Shown piece after piece: positions 47,764 to 57,511 of a stretch of DNA of 64,000 nucleotides (its first letter is position 1; each line of letters begins with the position of its first letter). The translations under genes were made by a program, and so were the position numbers. The notes under the pieces are model-generated. The model did not search any database. It saw nothing but the letters and a program-made list of their open reading frames with translations, and was not told where the DNA came from. Origin of the DNA: Mycobacterium sp. E3198 (GTDB taxonomy: Bacteria > Actinomycetota > Actinomycetes > Mycobacteriales > Mycobacteriaceae); the NCBI RefSeq assembly GCF_001667015.1, contig NZ_LZIS01000051.1, positions 1 to 64,000 of the forward strand. The letters run 5' to 3'.

Positions 47764-49512
47764 GTGACACCACCGCCTCAGTCCTCCGTGCTGTCGATGC
47801 TGCACGGGCGCGCCAGCCTGCGCCCCGATGACATCGCCTTCACGTTCACCGATTACGAGCACGACTGGGCGGGCGTGCCCGAAAGCCTCACGTGGTCGCA
47901 GTTATCCCGCCGAACGCTGAACGTGGCACGCGAGCTCGGCCTGCACGGGTCCGTCGGGGACCGGGCGGTGATCCTGGCTCCCCAGGGCCTGCACTACATC
48001 GCGGCGTTCCTGGGATCGATGCAGGCCGGGCTCATCGCGGTGCCGCTCCCGATGCCGCACCGCGGTTCGACTCATGAGCGGGTGGGTGCAGTGCTGGCCG
48101 ACACGTCACCGACGATCGTTCTCACCACCTCCGCGGTCGCGCACGATATCGCCGAATACGTCGACCATGCGGGCCTGAGCGATCCCCCGAAGATCGTCGA
48201 AGTCGATGCGCTGAATCTGGACGCCGACGGCGAAACGAGCGTTCGCATAGCCGATTTGCCGAGCACCGCGTATCTGCAGTACAGCTCGGGTTCCACCCGG
48301 CTGCCGACCGGGGTGATGATCTCGCACCGCAACCTGCAGGTGAACTTCGACCAGCTGATGCGCAGCTTCTTCGCGGAGTCCCAGATCAAGGTGCCCTCGG
48401 ATGCCACGATCGTTTCGTGGTTGCCCTTCTACCACGACATGGGTTTGGTGCTGGGGGTCTGCGCACCGATCCTGGGCGGCTTCCGCGGCGAGCTGACGAG
48501 CCCGGTCGCGTTTCTGGAACGGCCGGCCAGATGGGTGCAGGCGCTGGCGAAAAGTCCGCATCCGTTTTCCGCGGCGCCGAACTTCGCCTACGACCTGGCC
48601 GCCCGAAAGACGACCGAGGCCGACCTGGCCGGGCTCGACCTCGGCGAGGTGCTGGGCATCATCAGCGGTGCCGAACGCGTCGAACCCGCCACGCTGCAAC
48701 GCTTCGTTGATCGGTTCGCGCACTTCAATTTTCGCGATCACATGGTGCGTCCCTCGTACGGCCTGGCGGAAGCGACCGTCTTCGTCACGGCCGGGACCTG
48801 GAGCGATTCGTCGGGCGTGGTTCATTTCGACACCGAGGAGCTCTCCGCCGGCCGCGTCCAGCGATCCGCGGGGGGCACCGGCACGGCGCTGGTCAAATAC
48901 AAAGTGCCGCAATCACCCTCGCTGCGCATCGTCGACTCCGACACAAGCCGCGAGTGCCAGGCCGGCGTGGTCGGCGAGATCTGGCTGCACGGCCCCAACG
49001 TCGCGGAGGGCTACTGGGGCAAACCCCCGGAGGAACAGCGCTGCTTCGGCGCGGCGCTCGTCGACCCGTCGCCGGGCACGCCCGACGGGCCGTGGCTGCG
49101 AACCGGCGACCTCGGTTTCGTCTACTCCGGTGAACTGTTCATCGTCGGGCGCATCAAGGATCTGCTGATCATCCGCGGGCGCAACCACTATCCCGAGGAC
49201 ATCGAGGCGACGGTCCAACAGATCACCGGCGGCCGGGTCGCGGCGATATCGGTTCCGGTGAACAGCACCGAGAAGCTGGTCACCGTCGTCGAGCTCAAGA
49301 AGCGGGGCGATTCCGCCGAGGACGCGACGCACTGGCTCACCGGTGTCAAAAGCGACGTCACCTCGGCGATATCCAACGCGCACGGGTTGCATGTCGGCGA
49401 CCTCGTCCTGGTGCCGCCCGGGTCGATTCCCACCACCACGAGCGGCAAGATCCGGCGCGCCGCCTGCGTCGAGCAATACCGCCAGGACCAATTCACCCGG
49501 CTGGACGCCTGA
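47764..49512 (+). CDS. fadD23: Long-chain fatty acyl-AMP ligase (FadD23-like)
   Basis: A 582-residue adenylating enzyme of the FAAL type. Motifs: ATP-binding [44 protein letters not shown], and [20 protein letters not shown] followed by the lysine in TTTSGKIRR. FAALs activate a fatty acid as acyl-AMP and load it directly on a PKS, bypassing CoA. Its place with pks, papA and mmpL10 makes it the starter-loading enzyme of this glycolipid pathway. GTG 47764 start. The number 23 follows TPP-locus naming. Confidence 0.9.
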   Translation: MTPPPQSSVLSMLHGRASLRPDDIAFTFTDYEHDWAGVPESLTWSQLSRRTLNVARELGLHGSVGDRAVILAPQGLHYIAAFLGSMQAGLIAVPLPMPHRGSTHERVGAVLADTSPTIVLTTSAVAHDIAEYVDHAGLSDPPKIVEVDALNLDADGETSVRIADLPSTAYLQYSSGSTRLPTGVMISHRNLQVNFDQLMRSFFAESQIKVPSDATIVSWLPFYHDMGLVLGVCAPILGGFRGELTSPVAFLERPARWVQALAKSPHPFSAAPNFAYDLAARKTTEADLAGLDLGEVLGIISGAERVEPATLQRFVDRFAHFNFRDHMVRPSYGLAEATVFVTAGTWSDSSGVVHFDTEELSAGRVQRSAGGTGTALVKYKVPQSPSLRIVDSDTSRECQAGVVGEIWLHGPNVAEGYWGKPPEEQRCFGAALVDPSPGTPDGPWLRTGDLGFVYSGELFIVGRIKDLLIIRGRNHYPEDIEATVQQITGGRVAAISVPVNSTEKLVTVVELKKRGDSAEDATHWLTGVKSDVTSAISNAHGLHVGDLVLVPPGSIPTTTSGKIRRAACVEQYRQDQFTRLDA

Positions 49513-49568
49513 GCCCGGACCCCGGTTGAACATAATGGTTCCAACCGCACCGGCAAAGGAGCCATTCG

Positions 49569-50627
49569 ATGAGCACAACCAGCGCAGACCGCCCGCTTCG
49601 GGTGATTCAGTGGACCACCGGCAATATTGGGCGCCGCTCGTTGCACGCCATCATCGGCCGGCCCGACATGGAGCTGGTCGGGGTCTACGCGCACGGCGCC
49701 GAAAAGGTCGGTGTCGACGCCGCGGAGCTGTCCGGCTGGCCGGAGCCGACCGGGGTCAAGGCCACCAACGACATCGACGCGCTGCTGGCGCTGCGGCCCG
49801 ACGCGTGTTGCTATAACCCGTTGTGGCCCAACATCGATGAACTCGTGCGGCTGCTTGCGGCGGGCGTCAACGTGTGCACCAGCGCCGCGTGGATCACCGG
49901 CGGCAAGCAGACACCGGCGGACCGCGAGCGCATCGCGGACGCCTGCGAGCGGGGCGGTTCGACGATCTTCGGCAGCGGGGCGCACCCCGGGATGACGAAC
50001 ATGGTCGGCATGGTGCTGTCCGCCTCGTGCGAGCGCGTCGACGAGATCCGCATCACCGAGTCGGTGGACTGCTCGACATACGAGTCGGCCGAAACCCAGA
50101 CGGCGATGGGCTTCTCGCAGGATCCCGACACCCCGGGGCTGGCCGAGAGCGTGCGGACCGAAAGCGAGGTCTTCGCGGAGTCCGCGGCGATGATGGCCGA
50201 CGCGATCGGCGCGAAACTGGACCGGATGACCTTCGACGTCACCTTCACCGCGGCCACCGCCGACTCCGATCTGGGCTTCATGAAGATCCCCGCGGGAACG
50301 GTGGGCAGCGTCTACGGCTACCACCGCGGCTGGGAAGGCGATCGCAACGTCGTCAGCGTCGGATTCAACTGGACCATGGGCAATCACGTGGTGCCGCCCA
50401 AACCCCTCGAGCACGGCCACGTCATTCAGGTGTTCGGCCTGCCCAACATGCGCACCGTGCTGCATTGCCTGCCGCCGAAGGATTGGACGGAGCCCGGATT
50501 CATGGGGCTGGGAATGATCTACACCGCGATGCCGGTGACCAACGCGGTCCCGGCCGTCGTCGCCGCCAGGCCCGGCATCGTCACCCTCGCCGACCTCCCG
50601 CCGGTCACCGGCCGCGTGGCCCGCTGA
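49569..50627 (+). CDS. DapB-like NAD(P)-dependent dehydrogenase of unknown substrate
   Basis: A 352-residue protein with an N-terminal Rossmann motif (RVIQWTTGNIGRRSLHAI) and a DapB-like N-domain. Such proteins are related to dihydrodipicolinate reductase and 2,4-diaminopentanoate dehydrogenase and are numerous in mycobacteria, often near lipid genes. GSGAHPGMTNMVGMVLSASCERVDEIRI is a family-conserved region. AGGAG precedes ATG 49569. It is 56 bp after fadD23 and in the same direction, so it may be in the glycolipid operon, but the TPP pathway has no known step that needs it. Confidence 0.78.
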   Translation: MSTTSADRPLRVIQWTTGNIGRRSLHAIIGRPDMELVGVYAHGAEKVGVDAAELSGWPEPTGVKATNDIDALLALRPDACCYNPLWPNIDELVRLLAAGVNVCTSAAWITGGKQTPADRERIADACERGGSTIFGSGAHPGMTNMVGMVLSASCERVDEIRITESVDCSTYESAETQTAMGFSQDPDTPGLAESVRTESEVFAESAAMMADAIGAKLDRMTFDVTFTAATADSDLGFMKIPAGTVGSVYGYHRGWEGDRNVVSVGFNWTMGNHVVPPKPLEHGHVIQVFGLPNMRTVLHCLPPKDWTEPGFMGLGMIYTAMPVTNAVPAVVAARPGIVTLADLPPVTGRVAR

Positions 50628-50772
50628 CCGGCCCGTGTCGGTCATCACAAAGTCAGCACCCACAGGAACGGTCCCGTGCACTACGGTTTACGATGCTTAG
50701 CACAGCAATGTATCGGCAAACCGGCGTGTCGGTGACGGCGGTGGTCCGCGGGGCGAGCGGAAGGCGGTCAAG

Positions 50773-51210
50773 GTGAAGGCCCTAGCCAGGGCGCTCAAAC
50801 GAGCGTGGATTCCGCTGGTGTTAGTGGTCGTGCTCGCCGTCTCGACCTTGGTCGTCTCGCGGCTACACAGAATTTTCGGGTCCCAGGACCTCAACGCGAA
50901 CGCGGGCAGGGGGATCGAGATCGTGCAGTTCAACCCGAAGGTCGTCGTCTACGACGTCTCCGGCCCGCCGGGTTCCACGGCGAACATCAACTATTGGGAC
51001 GAGAACGCGAACACCCACCAAGTCAACAACGCCCCGCTGCCCTGGTCGACCACCATCTCCACCACGCTTCCGTCGGTGAGCGCCAACATCATGGCGCAGA
51101 GCGACGGCAGCAGAATCAGCTGCAAGATCACCGTGGACGGTGTCGTCCGCGATGACCAGAATTCCGACGGCCATAACGCCCAGACCTTCTGCCTGGTGAA
51201 GTCCGCATGA
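50773..51210 (+). CDS. mmpS: MmpS-family membrane accessory protein
   Basis: A 145-residue protein with one N-terminal transmembrane segment (WIPLVLVVVLAVSTLVV) and a periplasmic beta-rich domain with IVQFNPKVVVYDVSGPPGSTANINYWD, typical of MmpS4/MmpS5. Two cysteines, in SCKITVDGVV and TFCLVK, are likely disulfide-bonded. It assists the MmpL encoded next, overlapping it by ATGA. The start is GTG 50773. The 145-bp upstream gap holds a TACGAT hexamer that may be its promoter, so this pair may be separate from the fadD operon. Confidence 0.9.
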   Translation: MKALARALKRAWIPLVLVVVLAVSTLVVSRLHRIFGSQDLNANAGRGIEIVQFNPKVVVYDVSGPPGSTANINYWDENANTHQVNNAPLPWSTTISTTLPSVSANIMAQSDGSRISCKITVDGVVRDDQNSDGHNAQTFCLVKSA

Positions 51211-54134
51211 CCGAGATCGACAAGGCCGAGCGCGACGCGAGCACGGCGGATACCGGCCCGATCAGGACCGGCAAGCCCAGCATGGCGGATCGCGGCCACC
51301 GTCCTTATCTCCCCCACGCGATCCGCATCTTTGCGATTCCGATCATTGTGGCCTGGGTGGCCATCACCGTCTTGGTGAACGTCATCGTTCCCACGCTGGA
51401 AAAGGTCGGCGAGGCGCATTCGGCGCCGATGGCCCCGCTGGACGCGCCGTCGATGAAGGCGATGATGCGGATGGGCCACAACTTCCGCGAATTCGATTCC
51501 AACAGCACGGTGATGATCGTGCTAGAGGGCCAGCAGCCCCTCGGCCCCGACGCGCACCACTACTACGACAACGTGATTCGGCAGCTGCGCCAGGACCCCA
51601 AGCACATCCAGCACATCCAGGACTTCTGGGGTGACCGGCTGACGGCGGCCGGGGCGCAGAGCGCCGACGCCAAGGCCGCCTATGTGCAGATCAACCTGGC
51701 CGGTAACCAAGGCACCACGCTGGCCAACGAGTCGGTGGACGCGGTCCGCAAGGTGATCGACGAGAACAAGGCGCCGCCCGGCGTGAAGGCCTACGTCACC
51801 GGTCCCGCCGCGCTGTCCGACGACATGCACATCATCGGCAACGCCAGCCTGGCCAAGATCACGCTGTTCACGCTGGGCGCCATCGCGATCATGTTGCTGC
51901 TGGTCTACCGGTCCATCGTCACCACGCTCGTCCAGTTGTTCATGACCTTTGTCGCCCTGGCGTGTTCGCGCGGCGTCGTCGCGGTTTTGGCGTACCACAA
52001 CGCATTCGGGCTCACGACCTTCGCCGCCAACATCCTCACCATGTTGGCGATCGCCGCCGGAACGGACTACGGCATCTTCCTCGTCGGCCGCTATCAAGAA
52101 GCATTGGCCGCCGGTGAGGATCGGGAAAGCGCGTACTACACCACATTCAAGGGCGTCGCCCCCGTGGTCTTGGGCTCGGGCCTGACGATCGCCGGGGCGA
52201 CCTACTGCCTGAGTTTTTCGCGGTTGCCCTGGTTCAACACCATGGGCGCACCGGTGGCGATCGGCATGCTGGTCGTGGTCGCGGCCGGGCTTACGCTGGG
52301 CCCCGCGGTCGTCTTCGTCGGCAGCCGCTTCCACCTCTTCGAAAGGCAGGCCAAGCGCGGCCGGCTGTGGCGGCGGGTGGGCACCGCCGTCGTGCGTTGG
52401 CCCGCACCGGTTTTGGCCGTCAGTGCCGCGGTCGTGCTGGTCGGCATGATCGCCCTCCCGAGCTACCACACGAGCTACAACGACCGCCATTACCTGCCGT
52501 TGTCAGCCCCGTCCAACCAGGGGCAGGAGGCCGCGAACCGGCACTTCTCCGAGGCGCGGATGAACCCCGACCTGTTGATGGTCGAGTCCGACCATGACAT
52601 GCGGAACCCGGCCGACATGCTGGTGCTGGACCGGGTGGCAAAGAACGAGATGCGCACGCTCGGCATCGCCATGGTCCAGGACATCACCCGGCCGCTGGGG
52701 ATTCCGATCCAGCACAGCTCGATCCCGTTCCAGAACAGCATCCAGAGTCAGACGACGATGCAGAACATGAGCTTCCTCAAGGAGCGCATGAACGACATCC
52801 TGAAGATGGCCGACGACCTACAGACCCAGATCGACACCACCCAGCGCCAGTACGAGGTGTCGCTGGATTTGGCCAATGCCGCCGACGACAGCGCAAAGAC
52901 CACCGCGGTGACGTCGCAAATCACCGACAAGCTACGCGACCACATCGCGGATTTCGACGACACCTTCCGACCGATACGCAGCTACTTCTACTGGGAGCGG
53001 CACTGCTACGACATCCCGTTGTGCATCGGCTTGCGGTCCCTGTTTGACACCTTCGACGGCTTCGACCAGCTCGCCGAGCAATTCCACTACCTCACCGCCG
53101 ATATCGCGCACACCGCCAAGGCCACGCACGACCTGAACGCGCTGTTCCCCGTGCTGATCTCGACGCTGAAGAACACCCGGGGCATCACGCTGACGCTCTA
53201 CCAGACGTTCAGGGCGATGATCAACCAGATGGAGGCGATGAGCAACACCGCCATCGTGATGGGCCAGAGCTTCGATCAGTCCAAGAACGACGACTTCTTC
53301 TACCTGCCGCCGGAGGCCTTCGACAACCCCGATTTCCAGACGGGCCTGCGCATGTTCCTGTCACCGGACGGCAAGTCGGCGCGGTTCTTCATCACCCATC
53401 AGGGCGATCCGATGACGCCGGAGGGCATTTCACGGGTCGACGCCGAACGCACCGCGGCGCAGGAGGGGCTCAAGCAGTCCTCGCTGTCGGATGCCCGGGT
53501 GTATCTCGGCGGAACCGCCGCGACGTTCCGGGACATGGCCGACGGCGAGAAATACGACCTGATGATCGCCGTGGTGTCGGCCCTGACGTTGATCTTCATG
53601 ATCATGTTGCTGCTCACCCGGAGCGTGGTGGCCGCGCTGGTGATCGTCGGCACCGCGGCCAGTTCGATCGCCGCATCATTCGGGCTGTCGGTGCTGATCT
53701 GGCAGGATCTGTTCGGCATCAGAATCCACTGGATCGTGATGGCGCTGTCGGTGATCATCCTGCTGGCGGTCGGCTCCGACTACAACCTGCTGCTGGTGTC
53801 GCGGTTCAAAGAGGAAATCCACCGCGGGCTCAAGACGGGGATCATCCGCTCGATGGCCGGCACCGGTGGGGTGGTGACCGCCGCGGGGCTGGTGTTCGCC
53901 TTCACGATGGCGTCCATGCTCGGCAGCGACCTGCGCGTGCTGGGGCAGTTCGGGTCCACGGTGTGCATCGGCCTGCTGCTCGACACCCTGATCGTGCGCA
54001 CGCTGCTGATGCCGTCGATCGCCACCCTGCTCGGACGCTGGTTCTGGTGGCCGCTCGTTGTGCATCCGCGCGGTGACTACGGCCGTCCGCCCGCCGCCGT
54101 GACGGCACCGGTGGCGTCAGCCGCCAGGAGCTAG
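51207..54134 (+). CDS. mmpL: MmpL-family transporter (MmpL4/MmpL5-like)
   Basis: A 975-residue RND transporter of the MmpL4/5 type, with PYLPHAIRIFAIPIIVAWVAI at the first membrane segment and proton-relay motifs GTDYGIFLVGRY and GSDYNLLLVSRF. It works with the MmpS encoded just upstream. MmpS/MmpL4-5 pairs export siderophores, drugs or glycopeptidolipids; which cargo applies here cannot be told from sequence. The last 18 bases overlap degV on the other strand. It marks the right end of the lipid island. Confidence 0.92.
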   Translation: MTEIDKAERDASTADTGPIRTGKPSMADRGHRPYLPHAIRIFAIPIIVAWVAITVLVNVIVPTLEKVGEAHSAPMAPLDAPSMKAMMRMGHNFREFDSNSTVMIVLEGQQPLGPDAHHYYDNVIRQLRQDPKHIQHIQDFWGDRLTAAGAQSADAKAAYVQINLAGNQGTTLANESVDAVRKVIDENKAPPGVKAYVTGPAALSDDMHIIGNASLAKITLFTLGAIAIMLLLVYRSIVTTLVQLFMTFVALACSRGVVAVLAYHNAFGLTTFAANILTMLAIAAGTDYGIFLVGRYQEALAAGEDRESAYYTTFKGVAPVVLGSGLTIAGATYCLSFSRLPWFNTMGAPVAIGMLVVVAAGLTLGPAVVFVGSRFHLFERQAKRGRLWRRVGTAVVRWPAPVLAVSAAVVLVGMIALPSYHTSYNDRHYLPLSAPSNQGQEAANRHFSEARMNPDLLMVESDHDMRNPADMLVLDRVAKNEMRTLGIAMVQDITRPLGIPIQHSSIPFQNSIQSQTTMQNMSFLKERMNDILKMADDLQTQIDTTQRQYEVSLDLANAADDSAKTTAVTSQITDKLRDHIADFDDTFRPIRSYFYWERHCYDIPLCIGLRSLFDTFDGFDQLAEQFHYLTADIAHTAKATHDLNALFPVLISTLKNTRGITLTLYQTFRAMINQMEAMSNTAIVMGQSFDQSKNDDFFYLPPEAFDNPDFQTGLRMFLSPDGKSARFFITHQGDPMTPEGISRVDAERTAAQEGLKQSSLSDARVYLGGTAATFRDMADGEKYDLMIAVVSALTLIFMIMLLLTRSVVAALVIVGTAASSIAASFGLSVLIWQDLFGIRIHWIVMALSVIILLAVGSDYNLLLVSRFKEEIHRGLKTGIIRSMAGTGGVVTAAGLVFAFTMASMLGSDLRVLGQFGSTVCIGLLLDTLIVRTLLMPSIATLLGRWFWWPLVVHPRGDYGRPPAAVTAPVASAARS

Positions 54135-54953
54135 GTCCAGGCACACCGCGACGGCTCCCGCGCCGACGTGCAACGCGAGCACCGGCCCCAGCGGGGTGAT
54201 GATCGCCGGCTCGCACGCCGGTAGCCGCTCGGCCAGGGCCGCCGCGACCTCCTTGGCGCCGTCCGGGTTGGCGACATGGTGCACCGCCAGGGCGGCGGGG
54301 GCGTCGCCGACGACGTCGCAGACCTTCTCGATCATCGCCGCGGTCGCGTGGGTGACTGTGCGAATCCGTTGGGCCAGAACGAGTTTCCCGTCGTCGATGC
54401 GCAGCACCGGCTTGAGCGCCAGCGCGGTGCCCAGCCAGGCCGTGGCCCCGCCGATCCGCCCGCTGCGCCGCAGGTTGTCCAGCCGGTGGACCACCACGTA
54501 GGCCCGGCCGCGCGACACGGCCGACGTCGCGGCCCCGGCGACGACGTCCAGGTCGCCGCCGGCGGCCGCGGCCCGGGCGGCGGCCAGCGCGACGAAACCG
54601 GTGCCCATCGCCGCGGATCGCGAGTCGACGACGCGCACGCCCGGGTCGAGGTCGGCCGCCGTCCGCTGGGCGGCGCCGCAGGTCCCCGACAGCGCGGCGG
54701 AGATGTGCACCGCCACCACCCCGTCGCCCCCGCTGTCGGCCAGCGCCTGCTGGTAGGCGTTGGCGAGTTCGGCGGGCGTGGCCGCCGCGGTGGTGGCGTG
54801 CCGCTGGTAGATGTCGTCGGGGATGTCGTCGATGCCGTCGCGCAGGTCGTGGCCGTCGAGCAGGATGTGCAGCGGAACCACTCGTATCGACCACTTTTCG
54901 AGCAGCTCGGCGGGCAAGCGCGCCGACGCATCGGTCACCACCACGACGGTCAC
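54117..54953 (-). CDS. DegV-family fatty-acid-binding protein
   Basis: A 278-residue protein of the DegV fold: VTDASARLP at the start, [13 protein letters not shown] and [11 protein letters not shown] in the binding pocket, and a second domain of GGRIGG-type ([10 protein letters not shown]). DegV proteins bind single fatty acids, which in some bacteria feed fatty-acid kinases. GTG 54953 overlaps the octT stop. It equals Mtb Rv2417c, and in Mtb eis lies next to it rather than a lipid island. Confidence 0.9.
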   Translation of the reverse strand: MTVVVVTDASARLPAELLEKWSIRVVPLHILLDGHDLRDGIDDIPDDIYQRHATTAAATPAELANAYQQALADSGGDGVVAVHISAALSGTCGAAQRTAADLDPGVRVVDSRSAAMGTGFVALAAARAAAAGGDLDVVAGAATSAVSRGRAYVVVHRLDNLRRSGRIGGATAWLGTALALKPVLRIDDGKLVLAQRIRTVTHATAAMIEKVCDVVGDAPAALAVHHVANPDGAKEVAAALAERLPACEPAIITPLGPVLALHVGAGAVAVCLDLAPGG

Positions 54954-55681
54954 GTGCGCGGCACCCCGGCTTCGGCGAGCGCCTTGAGCATCAGCTCCGC
55001 GACCGCCTGGTGGGCCTCGAAGTTCCAGTGGATGCCGTCGGGATTGCCGCGGCCGCTCATCACCTGTTCGGCCACCGCGGCCTTGAGGTCCACCAGCGGA
55101 ACGTCGTGTTGCTGCGCCCATTCGGTGATCGCGGCGACGGTCCCGGGCCGTCCGTGATGGGCCTTGCCGTAGGTCTCGGCGATGTGCACCGACGGCAGCG
55201 ACGCGACGATCGGGATGCCCGGGCGATTGAAATCGATTGCGCCACGGGTCTGTTCGAGGTACTCGGCGGTCAAATGCGGCGGCAGGGCCGGCCTGGCCAC
55301 CGGGGAGAGCCGGGGCTGCAGCCAGCCGTAGCCGTCGCGGGCCCAGCGCCGCAGCCACGGCGGCCGCACGTAGCGGATCAGCTCGCGGATCGCGGTCGGC
55401 AACACCGACGGCAGCGAATCCATCCCGCCGGTCGCGAAGATCACCGCCCCCGCCCTGGGCAGCGCCGCCCAAGCCCGCGGGTCCTGGGTCGCCGCCCACC
55501 AGATGTCGCGGCTGGTCCAGCCGATGCGACCGATCAGCTCCACATCCCAATCCAGTTGCGCGGCAACGATATTAGGCCAGATGCGCGGGTCGTCGGCGGG
55601 CAGTCCCCCGGTCGGCCCGTAATAGGACAGGGAGTCGGCGAACACCAGCAGGGTGGGGCGGGGCCCGCGCTCAGAGGACAT
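54950..55681 (-). CDS. octT: Diglucosylglycerate octanoyltransferase OctT
   Basis: A 243-residue SGNH-fold enzyme matching Mtb Rv2418c. The nucleophile block is [13 protein letters not shown], with Ser in the GDS-like position, and the catalytic Asp-His pair appears as [12 protein letters not shown]. OctT adds octanoate to diglucosylglycerate, an early precursor of methylglucose lipopolysaccharide, which binds fatty acyl chains. ATG 55681 overlaps the gpgP end by 11 bases. It is coupled to degV by GTGA. Confidence 0.9.
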   Translation of the reverse strand: MSSERGPRPTLLVFADSLSYYGPTGGLPADDPRIWPNIVAAQLDWDVELIGRIGWTSRDIWWAATQDPRAWAALPRAGAVIFATGGMDSLPSVLPTAIRELIRYVRPPWLRRWARDGYGWLQPRLSPVARPALPPHLTAEYLEQTRGAIDFNRPGIPIVASLPSVHIAETYGKAHHGRPGTVAAITEWAQQHDVPLVDLKAAVAEQVMSGRGNPDGIHWNFEAHQAVAELMLKALAEAGVPRT

Positions 55682-56351
55682 CGTTGGACACCTGCGCCGA
55701 AGCGTTCCACACATCCAGGCGCCAGCGGATGGCATCGAAATCGGCGCCGGCGCCCCAATCGTCGGAGTGACCCGACAGCTGCACCCAACTCGCGTTGCCC
55801 ATGCCACCCAGGACCGGCCAGTTGGCGACCGGAAGCCGCAGCAGCGCGGCCGACAGCGCGGCGATCAGCCCGCCGTGGGCGACCAGCACCACCGGTCGGT
55901 CCGGTTGGTGCGGGTCGCCCCATTCCGACTCGCCGGAGACCAGCTCGGCGATCAGCGGCAGGCTGCGGGTGGCCACATCGACCCTGCTTTCCCCGCCGTG
56001 CGGCGCCCACGTCGCGTCCTCGCGCCACGCCAGGCGGGCGCCCGGCGCCTCGACGTCGATCTGCGCGTGCGTCAGGCCCTGCCAGTCGCCGAGATGGGTC
56101 TCGCGCAAGCGATCGTCCACCCAGACCTTCAACCCCGTTCGCTCCCCCAGCTTGAGCGCGGTGTCGTAGGCGCGCCGCAGATCCGACGACACGATCAGCA
56201 GCGGCTGCAGCTTGCCCAGCACCTCGGCGGCGGCCACGGCCTGCGCGCGGCCCAGTTCACTGAGCTCGGTGTCCAGCTGGCCCTGCATCCGGCTGCCGAG
56301 GTTGAAGTCGGTCTGCCCGTGCCGCAACATCACCAGGCGGCGGATTCTCAT
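55671..56351 (-). CDS. gpgP: Glucosyl-3-phosphoglycerate phosphatase GpgP
   Basis: A 226-residue histidine phosphatase with the catalytic RHGQTDFN near the N-terminus, the second Glu region [13 protein letters not shown] and the C-terminal VAHGGLI histidine. It removes phosphate from glucosyl-3-phosphoglycerate to give glucosylglycerate, the primer for methylglucose lipopolysaccharide. It precedes octT in the same pathway and equals Mtb Rv2419c. Confidence 0.93.
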   Translation of the reverse strand: MRIRRLVMLRHGQTDFNLGSRMQGQLDTELSELGRAQAVAAAEVLGKLQPLLIVSSDLRRAYDTALKLGERTGLKVWVDDRLRETHLGDWQGLTHAQIDVEAPGARLAWREDATWAPHGGESRVDVATRSLPLIAELVSGESEWGDPHQPDRPVVLVAHGGLIAALSAALLRLPVANWPVLGGMGNASWVQLSGHSDDWGAGADFDAIRWRLDVWNASAQVSNDVL

Positions 56352-56358
56352 TGCACCC

Positions 56359-56736
56359 TCATTGCTCGCCCGCCGAGTCGTCGAGCTCCACCGGCACCAC
56401 CGGGCAATCGCCCCACAGGCGGTCCAGGGCGTAGAAGTTGCGATCGTCCTGATGCTGGATGTGCACGACGATGTCGCGGTAGTCCAGCAGCGTCCAGCGC
56501 CCCTCCCGGGCGCCCTCGCGCCGCGCCGGCCGGTAGCCCGCCTTGCGCATTTTCTCCTCGACCTCGTCGACGATCGCGTTGACCTGCCGCTCGTTGGACG
56601 CCGAGGCGATGACGAAGCAGTCCGTGATCACCAGCTGGCCCGAGACGTCGATCACGAGCACGTCGTCGGCCAGCTTCGAGGCGGCCGCGCCGGCGGCGAC
56701 GGTCGCCATGTCGATCGCTTCCTGCGTGGCGCTCAC
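56359..56736 (-). CDS. rsfS: Ribosomal silencing factor RsfS
   Basis: A 125-residue protein of the RsfS/Iojap family: [44 protein letters not shown] and [28 protein letters not shown]. It binds L14 of the large subunit and blocks joining when nutrients are short. GTG 56736 overlaps the nadD stop (GTGA). gpgP follows after seven bases. Confidence 0.94.
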   Translation of the reverse strand: MSATQEAIDMATVAAGAAASKLADDVLVIDVSGQLVITDCFVIASASNERQVNAIVDEVEEKMRKAGYRPARREGAREGRWTLLDYRDIVVHIQHQDDRNFYALDRLWGDCPVVPVELDDSAGEQ

Positions 56737-57365
56737 GCCGACCCCTCGGCCCCGGGTTTGGTGTACAGCCGCCGCTTGGAGACGTACTGCACGACGCCGT
56801 CGGGCATCAGGTACCACAGCGGGCGGTGCTCCTCGGCGCGGCGGCGGCAGTCGGTCGACGAGATCGCCAGCGCCGGGATCTCGACGAGGGTGAGCGCGTC
56901 CTCGGTGAGCTCGCCCAGCACGCCGGTGATGTGTTCGCGGCGCAGCTCGTACCCGGGGCGGCTGACGCCGATGAAGCGCGCGAGCCCGAACAGCTCCTCC
57001 CAGCCCTGCCAGGACAGGATGCTCTCCAGCGCGTCGGCGCCGGTGATGAAGTACAGCTCGGAATCGGGATTCAGCTCGTGCAGGTCCCGCAGGGTGTCCC
57101 GGGTGTAGGTGGGCCCGCCGCGGTCGATGTCGACCCGGCTCACCGAGAAGCGGGGATTGGACGCGGTGGCGATCACCGTCATCAGGTAGCGGTCCTCGGC
57201 GGCGGAGACGTGCCGGCTCTTCTGCCACGGCTGGCCACTGGGCACGAACACCACCTCATCGAGGTCGAAGAGGTCGGCAACCTCGCTGGCGGCGACCAGG
57301 TGGCCGTAATGGATGGGGTCGAACGTCCCACCCATCACTCCCAACCTGCGAAGCCGCTTTTGCAC
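56733..57365 (-). CDS. nadD: Nicotinate-nucleotide adenylyltransferase NadD
   Basis: A 210-residue enzyme that joins nicotinate mononucleotide to AMP in NAD synthesis. Nucleotidyltransferase motifs are [15 protein letters not shown] and [14 protein letters not shown] [13 protein letters not shown]. The GTG at 57365 is preferred over upstream codons because TAAGCT (57379 to 57374) lies eight bases before it, so the transcript would start at or near the start codon. The order nadD-rsfS-gpgP-octT is the same as in Mtb. Confidence 0.93.
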   Translation of the reverse strand: MQKRLRRLGVMGGTFDPIHYGHLVAASEVADLFDLDEVVFVPSGQPWQKSRHVSAAEDRYLMTVIATASNPRFSVSRVDIDRGGPTYTRDTLRDLHELNPDSELYFITGADALESILSWQGWEELFGLARFIGVSRPGYELRREHITGVLGELTEDALTLVEIPALAISSTDCRRRAEEHRPLWYLMPDGVVQYVSKRRLYTKPGAEGSA

Positions 57366-57421
57366 GATGTGCCAGCTTACTTGAGCGTGCGATACCGCCC
57401 GATTTCCCAGGCGGGCTCCTG

Positions 57422-57483
57422 CGCGAGCGTGCGCAGTTGTACGGGCCCCGCGGCGTGTCCGCGTACAAACACGCACCCTCGCG
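57422..57483. terminator. Imperfect long inverted repeat upstream of nadD
   Basis: Arms 57422-57443 (starting CGCGAGCGTGCG) and 57462-57483 (ending CACCCTCGCG) match at 18 of 22 positions, around an 18-base GC-rich loop. It lies between the VWA gene's stop and the nadD promoter on the minus strand, so it may terminate moxR-VWA transcripts. The outer GCGAG/CTCGC ends resemble those of the hairpin at 13808-13866. Confidence 0.55.
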
Positions 57484-57509
57484 GGAAGGGGGAAGGGGGA
57501 AGGGGGAGG
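57483..57509 (+). repeat. (AAGGGGG)n tract with G-quadruplex potential
   Basis: Four G runs (83-85, 88-92, 95-99, 102-106) separated by AA, three near-identical seven-base units, lie three bases beyond the end of the VWA gene. The + strand could fold into a G-quadruplex; the minus-strand transcript would be C-rich. Confidence 0.7.
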
Positions 57510-57511
57510 TC

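Noticed and set aside
50628..50772. Iron-regulator (IdeR) box upstream of mmpS
   Set aside because: No sequence near the expected palindromic consensus was found in this gap.
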